Assembly (NCBI RefSeq): GCF_002872075.1
Contig: NZ_PGGU01000005.1
Coordinates: 186,001-250,000, forward strand
DNA from: Microbacterium aurantiacum
GTDB lineage: Bacteria > Actinomycetota > Actinomycetes > Actinomycetales > Microbacteriaceae
Direction: 5' to 3'
Length of the DNA: 64,000 nt
Positions 53,317 through 62,930 of this stretch are shown piece by piece (within the stretch, counting starts at the first letter, position 1; the number at the start of each line of letters is the position of its first letter). Both the position numbers and the translations under genes were made by a program. The notes under the pieces were generated by a model, which did not search any database, had not been told where the DNA came from, and saw only the letters and a program-made list of their open reading frames with translations.

Positions 53317-54219
53317 ATGGAGTTATCCGCCGCGATCGATGCGTTCGCCGACCACCTGACTCAGGTGCGTCGGTTGTCGCCGGCGACGGTTCGCGCGTAT
53401 CGGTCCGACCTTCGCGATCTGACGGCCTCGGCCGGAGAGAGCGTACTCGGCGACGTCGACCTCGAGATGCTCCGCGAATGGCTGTGGAAGGCGACGCAGC
53501 GCGGCGATGCCCGCTCGACCCTGGCTCGGCGCGCGGCCGCCGCGCGCTCGTTCTTCGCCTGGGCGAAGGACGAGGAACTCGTCATGCATGACCCGAGTCT
53601 GCGCCTGATCGCGCCGAAACGCGGTCGCACGCTCCCGGTGATCGCCTCGCAGGATGCGATGACCGGTCTGCTCGACGGCCACAGACAGGCGGCCAGTGGG
53701 GGAGAGCCGATCGCGTTACGGGATCACGCGATCCTCGAACTGCTCTACGGATCCGGCATCCGCGTCTCCGAGCTGTGCGGCCTCGACATCGATGACCTCG
53801 ACCTCGACCGTGGCACCGCACGGGTGCTCGGCAAAGGGGCGAAGGAACGGGTGGTGCCGTTCGGGGCACCCGCGCGTGACGCGGTCGGGGCCTATCTCAG
53901 CCGCGGTCGTCCGGCGCTGAGCGCCCGCAGCGGCACCTCCACGCCGGCGCTCGTCCTGGGGGGGCGCGGCGGGCGTATCGGGCCGCGCACGGTGTACACC
54001 CTGGTCGCGCGGGTGCTGGGACCGATCATCGGGGCCGAGACGATCGGCCCGCACGCCCTGAGACACACAGCGGCCACCCACCTGCTCGACGGCGGCGCCG
54101 ACCTGCGCGCTGTGCAGGAGATCCTCGGCCACGCCAGCCTCGGCACGACCCAGATCTACACTCACGTGTCGGCAGAGCGCCTCGTGGCCACCTACCGCCT
54201 CGCCCACCCGCGCGCCTGA
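53317..54219 (+). CDS. xerC: Tyrosine recombinase XerC
   Basis: Site-specific recombinase that resolves chromosome dimers at dif. The N-terminal core-binding domain (about 1-90) contains [13 protein letters not shown]; the catalytic arginine lies in [13 protein letters not shown], followed by the Lys in [28 protein letters not shown] (His and Arg II), [12 protein letters not shown] and the nucleophile Tyr in that last motif. It is 300 residues long. Position beside dprA in the rpsB region is typical for the housekeeping XerC, not a phage integrase. The preceding 135 bases hold no gene. Confidence 0.93.
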   Translation: MELSAAIDAFADHLTQVRRLSPATVRAYRSDLRDLTASAGESVLGDVDLEMLREWLWKATQRGDARSTLARRAAAARSFFAWAKDEELVMHDPSLRLIAPKRGRTLPVIASQDAMTGLLDGHRQAASGGEPIALRDHAILELLYGSGIRVSELCGLDIDDLDLDRGTARVLGKGAKERVVPFGAPARDAVGAYLSRGRPALSARSGTSTPALVLGGRGGRIGPRTVYTLVARVLGPIIGAETIGPHALRHTAATHLLDGGADLRAVQEILGHASLGTTQIYTHVSAERLVATYRLAHPRA

Positions 54220-54260
54220 GAGCGTCAGCACGTGGACCGGCCCCACGTATCGCCTCAGCC

Positions 54261-54800
54261 CTACCCCTCGAGAGGAGCGCAGCAGGGCAGCAGCACCGCG
54301 CGCGGGACTTCGCCGAACAGCAGCATCGGATTGATGTACTCGCCGTCGAGCCGGACCCCGAGGTGCAGGCTGCCCGAAGGCGCATGGCCGCCGGCGTCGA
54401 CCACGCCGATCACGTCCCCCTCCGCGACGGCGTCGCCCGGGGAGAGCGTCGACAAGAGAGGCTCGAAGGTCGTGACCAATCCTCCGCCGTGGTCGATCGT
54501 GAGAAGCGGGCGATCGACGACCGTGCCGCGGAATGCGACGACCCCGTCGGCCGGCGAGCGGACAGCGGCGCCACGCGACGCCGCGATGTCCACCCCGCGG
54601 TGACCGGCGCCGTACTCGTGCGCCGGAGCCCGGTAGGGCGCCACGATCAGCCGCGGCCCCTCGAGCGGCCAACTCCAGCTGGGGAGGTCATCCTGCCGGG
54701 GCGCAGCGTCTGCCCCGGCCGCGGGAACGGTCAGGAGAACCAGAGAGAGGACGAGGCCGAACACCATCTGCCGGCCGACTCGAGCACGCATGCGGTCCAT
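54261..54800 (-). CDS. Secreted M23 (LytM) family peptidase
   Basis: 179-residue exported zinc metallopeptidase-like protein. A signal peptide spans about residues 1-32 (MVFGLVLSLVLLTVPAAG, then an ADA-type cleavage site). The LytM motif HxxxD is visible in GHRGVDIAASRG and the second in GSLHLGVRLDGEY; all four expected zinc/catalytic positions appear present. It probably cleaves or regulates cleavage of peptidoglycan cross-links. ATG codons at 54800 and 54791 are both possible starts. It is convergent with xerC and divergent from rpsB. Confidence 0.9.
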   Translation of the reverse strand: MDRMRARVGRQMVFGLVLSLVLLTVPAAGADAAPRQDDLPSWSWPLEGPRLIVAPYRAPAHEYGAGHRGVDIAASRGAAVRSPADGVVAFRGTVVDRPLLTIDHGGGLVTTFEPLLSTLSPGDAVAEGDVIGVVDAGGHAPSGSLHLGVRLDGEYINPMLLFGEVPRAVLLPCCAPLEG

Positions 54801-55088
54801 TGTGTGGGGGAGTTGCCTTCGTTCGGATCGCGGAAGACCGGAACGGGGGAGAGCTCCGCTTCCGCGCTCGCTGTGCAGAGGGTGTGGGCGCGCCGCATCC
54901 TGTATGCTGGAGGAGCACCTCGATCATCGGGGTGACTACGCGTGCCCAGAGCGACTTCGGTCGTGGCATCCACTCCCACAGGTCCCACTCCATGAGCGGG
55001 CGGGTGTGCGCCGGGTACCAGGAAGTCCGATCAGCAGATCGGCAGACAACCTCAACGGCGCTGAACGCGCCAGAACCAGGAGACGACC
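54801..55088 (+). promoter_or_regulatory. Upstream region and predicted leader of rpsB
   Basis: A 288-base gap with no gene that I can support. TATGCT at 54903-54908 is the only clear -10 hexamer; it would give an rpsB leader of about 175 bases. No -35 match is visible. The leader is long enough for S2 autoregulation, but I cannot assign a known leader family. AGGAG precedes the rpsB ATG at normal distance. Confidence 0.4.
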
Positions 55089-55991
55089 ATGGCTGTGGTC
55101 ACCATCCGCCAGCTGCTCGACAGCGGCGTGCACTTCGGACACCAGACCCGTCGGTGGAACCCGAAGGTGAAGCGCTTCATCCTCACCGAGCGCAGCGGCA
55201 TCCACATCATCGACCTTCAGCAGTCGCTCGGCTACATCGACAGCGCCTACGACTTCGTCAAGGAGACCGTCGCACACGGCGGCACGATCCTCTTCGTCGG
55301 CACGAAGAAGCAGGCTCAGGAGATCCTCGCCGAGCAGGCGACCCGTGTCGGCCAGCCCTTCGTGAACCAGCGCTGGCTCGGTGGCCTCCTCACCAACTTC
55401 CAGACGATCTCCAAGCGTCTCGCACGCATGAAGGAGCTCGAGGAGCTCGACTACGAGGTGCCGGCCAACAGCGGCTTCACCAAGAAGGAGCTCCTGCTCA
55501 AGAAGCGCGAGCTCGACAAGCTGCACAAGTCGCTCGGCGGAATCCGCAACCTGACCAAGACGCCTTCGGCGATCTGGGTCGTCGACGCCAAGCGTGAGCA
55601 CCTCGCCATCGACGAGGCCAAGAAGCTCGGCATCCCGGTGATCGGCATCCTCGACACCAACGCGGACCCGGACGACTTCCAGTACCCGATCCCCGGCAAC
55701 GACGACGCGATCCGCTCCGTCTCGCTGCTGACCCGCATCATCGCCGACGCCGCGGCCGAGGGCCTGCAGCAGAAGCACAACCCGGAGACCGGCGACGCTG
55801 AGCCGCTGGCCGACTGGGAGCGCGAGCTTCTCGAGACCCCGGCCGACGAGGCCGCTGTCGCCGAGGCTCCGGTCGAGGAGACCCCCGCCGATGCTGAGGC
55901 ACTGGTCGAGGCTCCCGCCGAGGCCGCAGCCGAGGCTCCCGCCGAGGAGACCGCTGAGGTCGCCGACGCCGTGGCCGCAGACGCCAAGTAA
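55089..55991 (+). CDS. rpsB: 30S ribosomal protein S2
   Basis: S2 binds late in 30S assembly near S1. [20 protein letters not shown] and [10 protein letters not shown] at the start, [11 protein letters not shown] and [20 protein letters not shown] in the middle are diagnostic. At 300 residues it exceeds E. coli S2 (241) by a C-terminal acidic tail (about 250-300) of Ala, Glu and Pro repeats, usual in this group. It precedes tsf by 47 bases; the pair is conserved. Confidence 0.97.
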   Translation: MAVVTIRQLLDSGVHFGHQTRRWNPKVKRFILTERSGIHIIDLQQSLGYIDSAYDFVKETVAHGGTILFVGTKKQAQEILAEQATRVGQPFVNQRWLGGLLTNFQTISKRLARMKELEELDYEVPANSGFTKKELLLKKRELDKLHKSLGGIRNLTKTPSAIWVVDAKREHLAIDEAKKLGIPVIGILDTNADPDDFQYPIPGNDDAIRSVSLLTRIIADAAAEGLQQKHNPETGDAEPLADWERELLETPADEAAVAEAPVEETPADAEALVEAPAEAAAEAPAEETAEVADAVAADAK

Positions 55992-56038
55992 TCCCGCCAG
56001 AACTCGCACACACATCACGAAGCAAGGAGCCACCACAC

Positions 56039-56866
56039 ATGGCCAACTTCAACATCGCTGACCTCAAGGCGCTGCGTGAGCAGCTCGGCACGGGCATGGT
56101 CGACACCAAGAAGGCGCTCGAGGAGGCTGACGGAGACGTCGCGAAGGCCACCGAGATCCTGCGCCTGAAGGGTGCGAAGGGCAACGCGAAGCGTGCTGAC
56201 CGTTCCACGAGCGAGGGCCTCGTCGTCGCTCGCGAGCAGGGCGGCGTCGTCACGCTGATCGAGCTCGCCTGCGAGACCGACTTCGTCGCGAAGAACGACC
56301 GCTTCATCACGCTGGCCGACAAGGTCGCCGACGCTGTGGCCGCCGTCAAGGCGGACTCGGTCGAGGCCGCACTCGCTGCGACCGCGGGTGCTCAGACCGT
56401 CGAGCAGCTGATCTCGGAAGAGGCGGCGATCCTCGGCGAGAAGGTCGAACTGCGTCGCGTGCGCACGATCGAAGGCGACAACGTCGAGGTCTACCTGCAC
56501 CGCACGAGCAAGGACCTGCCGCCGCAGATCGGCGTCGTCGTCGCCTACTCGGGTGACGACGCGGAGACTGCGCGCAGCATCGCCCAGCACATCTCGTTCG
56601 CGAACCCGTCGTACCTCTCCCGTGAGGACGTCCCGGTCGCCGACGTCGAGAAGGAGCGTGAGATCGTCACCGAGATCTCCCGCAACGAGGGCAAGCCGGA
56701 AGCGGCTCTGCCCAAGATCGTCGAAGGCCGTGTCTCCGCGTTCATCAAGCAGGTCGCCCTGCTCGAACAGGATTACGCGAAGGACAACAAGCTCTCGGTC
56801 GCCCAGGTGGCGAAGGACGCCGGTATCACCGTGACGGACTTCGCGCGCTTCAAGGTCGGCGCGTAG
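56039..56866 (+). CDS. tsf: Elongation factor Ts
   Basis: EF-Ts is the nucleotide exchange factor of EF-Tu. The UBA-like N-terminus has LREQLGTGMVDTKKALEEA, and the signature ELACETDFVAKNDRF is at about 75-89. The 275-residue length is standard for actinobacteria. AAGGAG precedes the ATG. A very strong terminator follows the stop by seven bases, so rpsB-tsf is a closed unit. Confidence 0.97.
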   Translation: MANFNIADLKALREQLGTGMVDTKKALEEADGDVAKATEILRLKGAKGNAKRADRSTSEGLVVAREQGGVVTLIELACETDFVAKNDRFITLADKVADAVAAVKADSVEAALAATAGAQTVEQLISEEAAILGEKVELRRVRTIEGDNVEVYLHRTSKDLPPQIGVVVAYSGDDAETARSIAQHISFANPSYLSREDVPVADVEKEREIVTEISRNEGKPEAALPKIVEGRVSAFIKQVALLEQDYAKDNKLSVAQVAKDAGITVTDFARFKVGA

Positions 56867-56873
56867 CACGAGA

Positions 56874-56908
56874 GAAGGGGTTCGGATCAGCATGATCCGA
56901 ACCCCTTC
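56874..56908 (+). terminator. Rho-independent terminator after tsf
   Basis: Perfect 16-base arms (56874-56889 and 56893-56908) with a three-base loop; the stem core is GGGGTTCGGATCA. Only a short T-rich stretch follows (TTCAT). The next gene, pyrH, starts 48 bases later and needs its own promoter or readthrough. Confidence 0.9.
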
Positions 56909-56956
56909 TTCATGCCCTGAGGGCACTATCTTGAATGTGACGAGAGGACAACATCC

Positions 56957-57673
56957 ATGACCGAACGCACCGGACGCCGCCGCGTCCTTCTCAAGCTCTC
57001 CGGGGAGGCCTTCGGAGCAGGTCAGCTGGGGGTCAACCCCGATGTGGTCAGCCAGATCGCCCGTGACATCGCCGCGGCCGTCGACCGCGTCGAGATCGCG
57101 ATCGTCGTCGGCGGAGGCAACTTCTTCCGCGGCGCGGAGCTGAGCCAGCGCGGCATGGATCGCGGTCGCGCGGACTACATGGGCATGCTCGGCACGGTGA
57201 TGAACGCGCTCGCGCTGCAGGACTTCCTCGAGCAGGCGGGCGCGGCGACCCGCGTGCAGTCCGCGATCGCCATGACTCAGGTCGCCGAGCCGTACATCCC
57301 GCTGCGCGCGGAGCGGCACATGGAGAAGGGCCGCGTCGTCATCTTCGGCGCCGGCGCCGGACTCCCGTACTTCTCCACCGACACCGTCGCAGCCCAGCGT
57401 GCCCTCGAGATCGGTGCGCAGGAGGTGCTGGTCGCCAAGAACGGCGTCGACGCGATCTACACCGCCGACCCGAACAAGCACGCCGACGCCGAGCGCATCG
57501 AGCGCGTCACATATCGGGACGCCCTGCAGCGCGGTCTCAAGGTCGTCGACTCGACCGCGTTCAGCCTCTGCATGGACAACAACATGGACATGCGGGTGTT
57601 CGGCATGGAACCCGCCGGCAACGTCACCCGTGCGCTCCTCGGCGAGCCCATCGGCACGCTGGTCACCGCCTGA
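56957..57673 (+). CDS. pyrH: UMP kinase
   Basis: PyrH phosphorylates UMP to UDP in pyrimidine nucleotide synthesis; it is a hexameric amino-acid-kinase-fold enzyme. [13 protein letters not shown] (about 10-22), [30 protein letters not shown] and FYSTDTVAA-like [14 protein letters not shown] are diagnostic. The 238-residue length is normal. ATG with a GAGAGGA site. frr follows after 68 bases with a TAGAAT hexamer in the gap, so frr may be independently transcribed. Confidence 0.97.
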   Translation: MTERTGRRRVLLKLSGEAFGAGQLGVNPDVVSQIARDIAAAVDRVEIAIVVGGGNFFRGAELSQRGMDRGRADYMGMLGTVMNALALQDFLEQAGAATRVQSAIAMTQVAEPYIPLRAERHMEKGRVVIFGAGAGLPYFSTDTVAAQRALEIGAQEVLVAKNGVDAIYTADPNKHADAERIERVTYRDALQRGLKVVDSTAFSLCMDNNMDMRVFGMEPAGNVTRALLGEPIGTLVTA

Positions 57674-57741
57674 GCATGTGAGCGGGTGGAGGAGACTTCG
57701 CCCGATAGAATTTCCAGAACACCCCGACGATAGGAGCCACC

Positions 57742-58296
57742 GTGATCGCGGATGTCCTCGCTGAAACCACCTCCCGCATGTCACGCGCAGTCGAGGCTGC
57801 CAAGGAGGACTTCACCACGGTTCGCACCGGCCGCGCGAACCCGCAGCTCTTCCAGAAGGTGCTGGTCGACTACTACGGAACCCCGACTCCGCTGGCCCAG
57901 CTCGCGTCTCTGGCGAACCAGGAAGCCCGTACCCTCATCATCACGCCATACGACAAGTCGGCGCTGAAGGCCATCGAGCAGGCCGTCCGGGACATGCCGA
58001 ACCTCGGCGCCAACCCGACGAATGACGGCAACCTCGTCCGTGTCACCATGCCCGAGCTCACCGCTGAGCGCCGCAAGGAATACGTCAAGCTCGTGAAGAC
58101 CAAGGCCGAGGACGCGAAGGTGCACGTGCGCGGCATCCGACGCAAGGCCAAGGACGAGCTGGACGCACTGAAGAGCGAACTCGGTGAAGACGAGATCTCC
58201 CGCGGCGAGAAGGAACTGGATGCTCTCACGCGCCAGCACGTCGACCTCATCGACGACGCTCTCAAGCGCAAAGAGGCCGAACTCCTCGAGGTGTAG
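57742..58296 (+). CDS. frr: Ribosome recycling factor
   Basis: RRF splits post-termination ribosomes with EF-G. The 184-residue length and the segments [27 protein letters not shown] and [17 protein letters not shown] are diagnostic. The GTG start has ATAGGAG just before it. cdsA follows after five bases. Confidence 0.97.
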   Translation: MIADVLAETTSRMSRAVEAAKEDFTTVRTGRANPQLFQKVLVDYYGTPTPLAQLASLANQEARTLIITPYDKSALKAIEQAVRDMPNLGANPTNDGNLVRVTMPELTAERRKEYVKLVKTKAEDAKVHVRGIRRKAKDELDALKSELGEDEISRGEKELDALTRQHVDLIDDALKRKEAELLEV

Positions 58297-58301
58297 TCGG
58301 C

Positions 58302-59342
58302 ATGTCTGACGAATCGGGCGAAGCAGCGGACAGCGGGGCGGTGAGGCGCCCGCGGTCCGCGGATGCCCGCAACCCGGGCGCGCCGCTCGACCCGACGGAT
58401 CACTACGCGATCCGCGAGCAGTGGCGTGCAGCGCGAGACGAGTTCGGCACGCACGTGTCGCAGGCTCGCGATCATCTCGACCAGGCCAACGAGCGCATCA
58501 AGCAGCGCACCGGCCGTGATCTGATCGTCGCGATCCTGATCGGCCTCGCCTTCGGTGTCGTGCTGCTCGCGTCGCTGCTGTTCTTCAAGGTGCTGTTCGT
58601 TCCGTTCGCCCTCGCTGCCGCCCTGCTGGGCGTCTACGAGCTCTCCCGGGCTCTGCGCTCCTCCGGACGTCGGATCGATGTCGTCCCGCAGTTGATCGCG
58701 GCGGCATTCCTGGTGCTCTCCGCCTACTTCGCGGCTCCCTGGTTGTGCTGGGTCATGCTCTTCGTGTCGGTCGCCTTCGTGATCGTCTGGCGATTGGTGG
58801 CCCAGATGGTCGCCAAGGACGGCCGCACCTACGGTGATGTGCTCGCGGATGCCGTCATCGGCGGCTTCGTGCAGATCTATGTTCCGTTCCTCGCCGGCAT
58901 GGCCCTCATCCTGCTCGAGCAGGAGGGCGGTCAGTGGTGGGTGCTCAGTTTCATCGCGATCGCGGTCGCGGCCGACACCGGCGCGTATGCGGCCGGCGTC
59001 GCGTTCGGGCGTCACCCCATGGCACCGCGGATCAGCCCGAAGAAGACCTGGGAAGGATTCGCCGGCGCCGCGCTGGCGTCGGTCACTGCCGGTGTGCTGC
59101 TCGCCTTGTTCCTCCTCGATCTGCCGTGGTGGGCCGGAGTCGTGTTCGGCGTCGCGATTCTGCTGTCTGCGACGCTCGGCGACCTGGGCGAGTCCATGCT
59201 GAAGCGCGACCTCGGGATCAAGGACATGAGTTCCTGGCTCCCCGGGCACGGCGGGCTCCTGGACAGGCTGGACAGCATTCTGCCGTCGACGATCCCCGCG
59301 CTGTGCCTCTACTTCCTTCTCTCTCCCTGGGTGGTGCTGTGA
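58302..59342 (+). CDS. cdsA: Phosphatidate cytidylyltransferase
   Basis: CdsA makes CDP-diacylglycerol, the precursor of phosphatidylglycerol, cardiolipin and phosphatidylinositol, in the membrane. An Arg/Asp/Glu-rich cytoplasmic N-terminus of about 75 residues precedes about eight transmembrane helices. The signature SPKKTWEGFAGA and the C-terminal LGDLGESMLKRDLGIKD, containing the metal-binding aspartates, are intact. Length is 346. Its stop overlaps the ATG of the DivIVA-repeat protein. Confidence 0.95.
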   Translation: MSDESGEAADSGAVRRPRSADARNPGAPLDPTDHYAIREQWRAARDEFGTHVSQARDHLDQANERIKQRTGRDLIVAILIGLAFGVVLLASLLFFKVLFVPFALAAALLGVYELSRALRSSGRRIDVVPQLIAAAFLVLSAYFAAPWLCWVMLFVSVAFVIVWRLVAQMVAKDGRTYGDVLADAVIGGFVQIYVPFLAGMALILLEQEGGQWWVLSFIAIAVAADTGAYAAGVAFGRHPMAPRISPKKTWEGFAGAALASVTAGVLLALFLLDLPWWAGVVFGVAILLSATLGDLGESMLKRDLGIKDMSSWLPGHGGLLDRLDSILPSTIPALCLYFLLSPWVVL

Positions 59343-59929
59343 TGAACTCCGACTCCGTACTGGATCTGGAAGATGCGGACGAGCAGTCTCCACCGGCCTT
59401 CTCGCTGACGCATGGGCGCACGCTCGGATATCATCGGGTCGCCGTGGACCGCTTCCTCGCCGCCGCACGCGCCGCCTTCGAGGACGACAGCGACGATCTC
59501 GGTGCACCTGAGGTCCGGATCGCCTCGTTCCCACTGGTGAAGGGCGGCTACGTCGTCGCGGAGGTGGACGCCGCTCTCGCACGTGTGGAGGATGCCTTCG
59601 CCGCACGCGCGCGCCAGCGCGTGGTGCGCAGTCAGGGCGCCGGCGCGTGGGTCGAGCGGGCGCGTGAGGATGCGCAGGTCATCCTCGATCACCTGGCCCG
59701 ACCGGAGCGTCAGCGCTTCGCCCGCACGGGACGACTCACCTTCGGCTACCGGATCGATGAGGTGGACCATGTCGCCACCCGGATCGTGCGCTACCTGCGT
59801 GACGGCGAGACGCTCTCGGCTGAGCAACTGCGTTCCGCTGCTTTCCGGATGCAGCGCGGCGGCTACCGGGAAGAGCAGGTCGACGCCCTCCTCGACGCGT
59901 CGATCGACGTCATTCTGGCCGTTCGCTGA
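59342..59929 (+). CDS. Protein with four DivI1A-like repeats
   Basis: 195-residue cytoplasmic protein that I read as four copies of the short DivI1A motif (F-x-x-x-x-x-GY-x-x-x-x-VD): residues about 20-39 (GYHRVAVDRFL), 63-81 (GGYVVAEVDAAL), 126-144 (FGYRIDEVDHV) and 168-187 (GGYREEQVDALL). DivIVA proteins use this motif at the N-terminus to sense membrane curvature; here there is almost no coiled coil. The ATG shares a base with the cdsA stop, so it is translated with a phospholipid-synthesis enzyme. A scaffold role at pole or septum is an inference. Confidence 0.8.
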   Translation: MNSDSVLDLEDADEQSPPAFSLTHGRTLGYHRVAVDRFLAAARAAFEDDSDDLGAPEVRIASFPLVKGGYVVAEVDAALARVEDAFAARARQRVVRSQGAGAWVERAREDAQVILDHLARPERQRFARTGRLTFGYRIDEVDHVATRIVRYLRDGETLSAEQLRSAAFRMQRGGYREEQVDALLDASIDVILAVR

Positions 59930-59977
59930 GCGTTCTCATGGCCGTCTCAGCCTCATTTGCGTAGACTGATTCTCATC

Positions 59978-60658
59978 GTGAACTCACGCAACGACATGAT
60001 CCTTCCCGACCGCGCGCCGTCCGCGGCCGCTTCGGCGACCTCGATGCCTCGGCGAAGCGGAGCGCGCCGGTGGTCCCGGCGGCGGGGTGTCGCGGGTTTC
60101 TTCGCTGCCCTGGCTGTCGTCGGTTTCGCCGCCGCCATGGTCGCGCCGACCGGTGTCGCACTCGCGGATCCGGCGGCTCCTGACGAGAACGAGACGGTGT
60201 ACTCGCTTGCGCTCGAAGACACGCAGAACCTCACAGTCACGGTGGAAGGCGCGACGATCGCGCCGGTCCAGCGTGGTTCCTTCTCGGTCTACGTGACTCC
60301 CAAGCCGACTCCGACTCCCACGCCTGAACCGGCCGCCGACGAGTCCACCGGCGGTGGCGGACCGCTCTTCTACACGGGCGGCGGGGCGCCGGCGGAATGG
60401 ATGACGGCCGCGGGCATCGCTGCGAGCGACCAGGGCTACGTCGACTACATCGTGTCCAAGGAGAGCGGCTGGAACCCGAACGCGGTGAACACCTCCTCCG
60501 GTGCCAGCGGCCTGGTGCAGGCGCTGCCCTGCAGCAAGGTTCCCGGCAACTGTTTCGACCCGGTCGACAACCTGCGGTGGGCGAACGGGTACGCCACAGG
60601 TCGTTACGGCAGCTGGGCCGGCGCGTACGACTTCTGGACCCGCAACCACTGGTGGTGA
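59978..60658 (+). CDS. Secreted lytic-transglycosylase-like (SLT/lysozyme-fold) protein
   Basis: 226-residue exported protein. A long basic n-region is followed by a hydrophobic segment at about 38-62 ending near an ALADP cleavage site, a beta-rich segment, a PTPTPTPEP linker and a C-terminal lysozyme-like domain with YIVSKESGWNPNAVN (catalytic Glu), SGASGLVQALP and NGYATGRYGSWAGAYDFW. It should act on peptidoglycan outside the membrane. The start is uncertain: GTG 59978 sits 12 bases after TAGACT, and an ATG at 60044 would also leave a signal peptide. Confidence 0.85.
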   Translation: MNSRNDMILPDRAPSAAASATSMPRRSGARRWSRRRGVAGFFAALAVVGFAAAMVAPTGVALADPAAPDENETVYSLALEDTQNLTVTVEGATIAPVQRGSFSVYVTPKPTPTPTPEPAADESTGGGGPLFYTGGGAPAEWMTAAGIAASDQGYVDYIVSKESGWNPNAVNTSSGASGLVQALPCSKVPGNCFDPVDNLRWANGYATGRYGSWAGAYDFWTRNHWW

Positions 60659-60667
60659 GCCGGCGAC

Positions 60668-60955
60668 ATGCCCCGCTCCCGTCGACCGCGTTCAGCGCGC
60701 CCTGAGACCGAGGATTCCTTCGACCGCCTGTTGGCCGGCTGGAAGCGCACGGAAGTGCGTCGTGGCACCGAGTGGACGGTCCAGCCGATCTCTGCGGTCC
60801 AGGCGCAGAAGGAGTACGTCTGCCCCGGCTGCGGACAGGGCATCGTCGCCGGGACCGCGCATCTCGTCACCTGGCGCGCCGATGGCGTCCTCGGGGATGC
60901 CGCCGATCTCGCTGCCAGGCGACACTGGCACACACACTGCTGGAGGATGGCGTGA
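60668..60955 (+). CDS. Small Cys/His protein of unknown function
   Basis: 95-residue basic protein. It has CPGC followed by a HWHTHC cluster, a spacing that could bind one zinc, and a WKRTEVRRGTEWTVQPI segment before it. Related proteins are, as far as I recall, conserved in actinobacteria with the alpha/beta hydrolase gene that follows. It starts nine bases after the transglycosylase-like gene and overlaps the next start by four bases (GTGA), so the three form a run. Function unknown. Confidence 0.78.
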   Translation: MPRSRRPRSARPETEDSFDRLLAGWKRTEVRRGTEWTVQPISAVQAQKEYVCPGCGQGIVAGTAHLVTWRADGVLGDAADLAARRHWHTHCWRMA

Positions 60956-61677
60956 GCATGGAGATCCGGGGGCCGCTCGAGCTGCCTGCTCGTCGCGAGG
61001 ACATCGAGCTGGAGACGGCAGACGACCTGACACTGGTCGGCGAACTCGCGCTGCCTGCGGAGCACGCGCCTGTCGCGACACTCGTGACGCTGCATCCGCT
61101 TCCCACGGCCGGCGGATTCATGGACTCGCACATCCTCCGCAAGGCGGCAGCGCGACTTCCCGCGCTGGCGGACCTCGCCGTGCTGCGTTTCAACACCCGC
61201 GGCACCACATCGCCTCGCGGCACCAGCGACGGCGCCTTCGACGGCGGCGCGGCCGAGCAGTTCGACGTGGCCGCCGCGGTGGACTTCGCCCGCGAACGCG
61301 GGCTCCCGCGACCGTGGTTGCTGGGCTGGTCGTTCGGAACCGAACTCGCGCTGAAGTACGGCCGTTCGCACGACGTCGCGGGGATCATCCTGCTGTCGCC
61401 GCCGCTTCACCGCGCCACGGCGGACGAGGTGGCGGCGTGGGCGAACACGACGACGCCGGTGATCGTTCTGGTCCCGGAGTTCGATGACTACCTGAGCCCA
61501 GACGAGGCCCGTCGTCGATTCGCCTCGATTCCGCAGGCGACGCTGATCGCGGTCGAGGGCGGCAAGCATCTGTGGGTGGGGGAGAGTCAGACCAGACGCG
61601 TTCTCACCGAGATCGTGGCCGCGGTCAACCCGGCGGCCCTTCCGCTGCCGACCCAGTGGCCTCCGGTGGCCGACTGA
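60952..61677 (+). CDS. Alpha/beta hydrolase
   Basis: 241-residue cytoplasmic hydrolase of the dienelactone/CIB-like esterase type. The nucleophile elbow GWSFGTEL (about 121-128) carries Ser; a conserved LHPLPTAGGFMDSHI lies in the oxyanion region (about 43-57) and the likely catalytic histidine in GGKHLWVG near 203. The GTG at 60952 overlaps the previous stop; an in-frame ATG two codons later is possible, and GGAGGA fits either. Substrate unknown. Confidence 0.88.
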   Translation: MSMEIRGPLELPARREDIELETADDLTLVGELALPAEHAPVATLVTLHPLPTAGGFMDSHILRKAAARLPALADLAVLRFNTRGTTSPRGTSDGAFDGGAAEQFDVAAAVDFARERGLPRPWLLGWSFGTELALKYGRSHDVAGIILLSPPLHRATADEVAAWANTTTPVIVLVPEFDDYLSPDEARRRFASIPQATLIAVEGGKHLWVGESQTRRVLTEIVAAVNPAALPLPTQWPPVAD

Positions 61678-61695
61678 TCACGCGCTTCTGCGCGT

Positions 61696-62751
61696 TCAGA
61701 GCTCGTTCATCCGCGGGATGATCACCTGCCGGTAGATGATCAGGATGCTGGCCGCCACCGGGATCGCGATCAGCGCGCCGAGGAGTCCGAGAAGACTACC
61801 TCCGGCAAGCGCCGCGACGACCACGACGGCGCCAGGTACCGCGACCGCCCTGCTCATGATGCGCGGGGCGATGAAGTATGCCTCGATCTGCATGTAGACG
61901 AGGTAATAGATCGCAGCGGCGATGGCGGTCGCGGGCGAGCCGAGGCCGGGGATCAGGCAGATCAGCACGATGATCGTGGATCCGGTCAGCGTGCCGACCA
62001 ACGGGATCAGCGAGAAGAAGAACGCGATGACCGCCAGAACGGCGGGGAACGGGGCGTCGATGATCGAGAGGAAGATCGCGCTCAGGATGCCGTTGATGAC
62101 GCCCTGGCTGACCTGTCCCATGACGTAGTACCCGACCGAGTCGGTGATCTGGTCGGCGATGTCGATGAACCGCTCTCGCTTCGACGCCGGGGCGAGCTGG
62201 TACACAGCGCGCTTGAGGGAGGGAGTGGAAGCCGTCAGATAGATCGTGAGGATCAGCACGATGAAAGCGCCGAAGAGGCCGGTGACGATCGCCGTGCCGA
62301 CGACGATGACGCTCTCGGTGATCGTGCCCCAGTTGTCCAGCAGCCAGTCGGTGGCATTCGTGAACAGATCGTCGATGAAAGACGGCTGCAAACCGGGGAA
62401 GACGCCGATGATCCAGTCCTTGACGTCCTCGAGCGCAGTGCTCTGGAGGAAGACCGTGATCCTCCCCACGAGCTGCGTGATCTGGTCGATGAGGAGGGGC
62501 AGCACCATCAGCACGATGCCCGCGAAGACACCGAGCACCGCGAGGATCGTGATCAGCACTGCGAGCCACCGGGGGAGCCTGCGCCGCTCGAGGAATGCCA
62601 CGACGGGGTCGAGACCGAGACTGAGGAAGAGCGCGGTGCCGACATAGAGCAGCACGGTGGAGAGCGATTGGACGCTTCCGATGAGCATGATGCCCAGTCC
62701 CACACCGAGCGTCGCCACCAGGGCGGTGCGGAAAGGGTTGTGGATCTTCAT
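61696..62751 (-). CDS. AI-2E family transporter
   Basis: 351-residue membrane protein of the AI-2E/UPF0118 family with about eight transmembrane helices. Hallmarks are VLLYVGTALFLSLGLDPVVAFLERRR and the C-terminal LAGGSLLGLLGALIAIPVAAS. The family includes the E. coli autoinducer-2 exporter TqsA but also proton- or sodium-linked antiporters, so substrate is open. The ATG is preceded by GAGGAGCG; a TAGCCT hexamer lies about 28 bases before it. It is convergent with the alpha/beta hydrolase gene. Confidence 0.9.
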   Translation of the reverse strand: MKIHNPFRTALVATLGVGLGIMLIGSVQSLSTVLLYVGTALFLSLGLDPVVAFLERRRLPRWLAVLITILAVLGVFAGIVLMVLPLLIDQITQLVGRITVFLQSTALEDVKDWIIGVFPGLQPSFIDDLFTNATDWLLDNWGTITESVIVVGTAIVTGLFGAFIVLILTIYLTASTPSLKRAVYQLAPASKRERFIDIADQITDSVGYYVMGQVSQGVINGILSAIFLSIIDAPFPAVLAVIAFFFSLIPLVGTLTGSTIIVLICLIPGLGSPATAIAAAIYYLVYMQIEAYFIAPRIMSRAVAVPGAVVVVAALAGGSLLGLLGALIAIPVAASILIIYRQVIIPRMNEL

Positions 62752-62930
62752 CTGCGCTCCTCGGAATCTCGGATGCAGTCAGGCTATCCACCGCCGGGCT
62801 CGGCGCCCGCACGACGTGCCGCGCGGACGGCGAGTGCCCCCTCGTGGGCAACACTCAGGTGATTTCGCTAGTCTGAAATGTCGAGTGTTGCGACTCGGGC
62901 AGACGTCCGGGTCGCGTGAGGAGACTATTC

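Noticed and set aside
53317..54219. Tyrosine recombinase as a sign of an integrated element
   Set aside because: It is in the conserved dprA-xerC-rpsB neighbourhood, has full XerC motifs, and there is no adjacent tRNA, direct repeat or phage gene.
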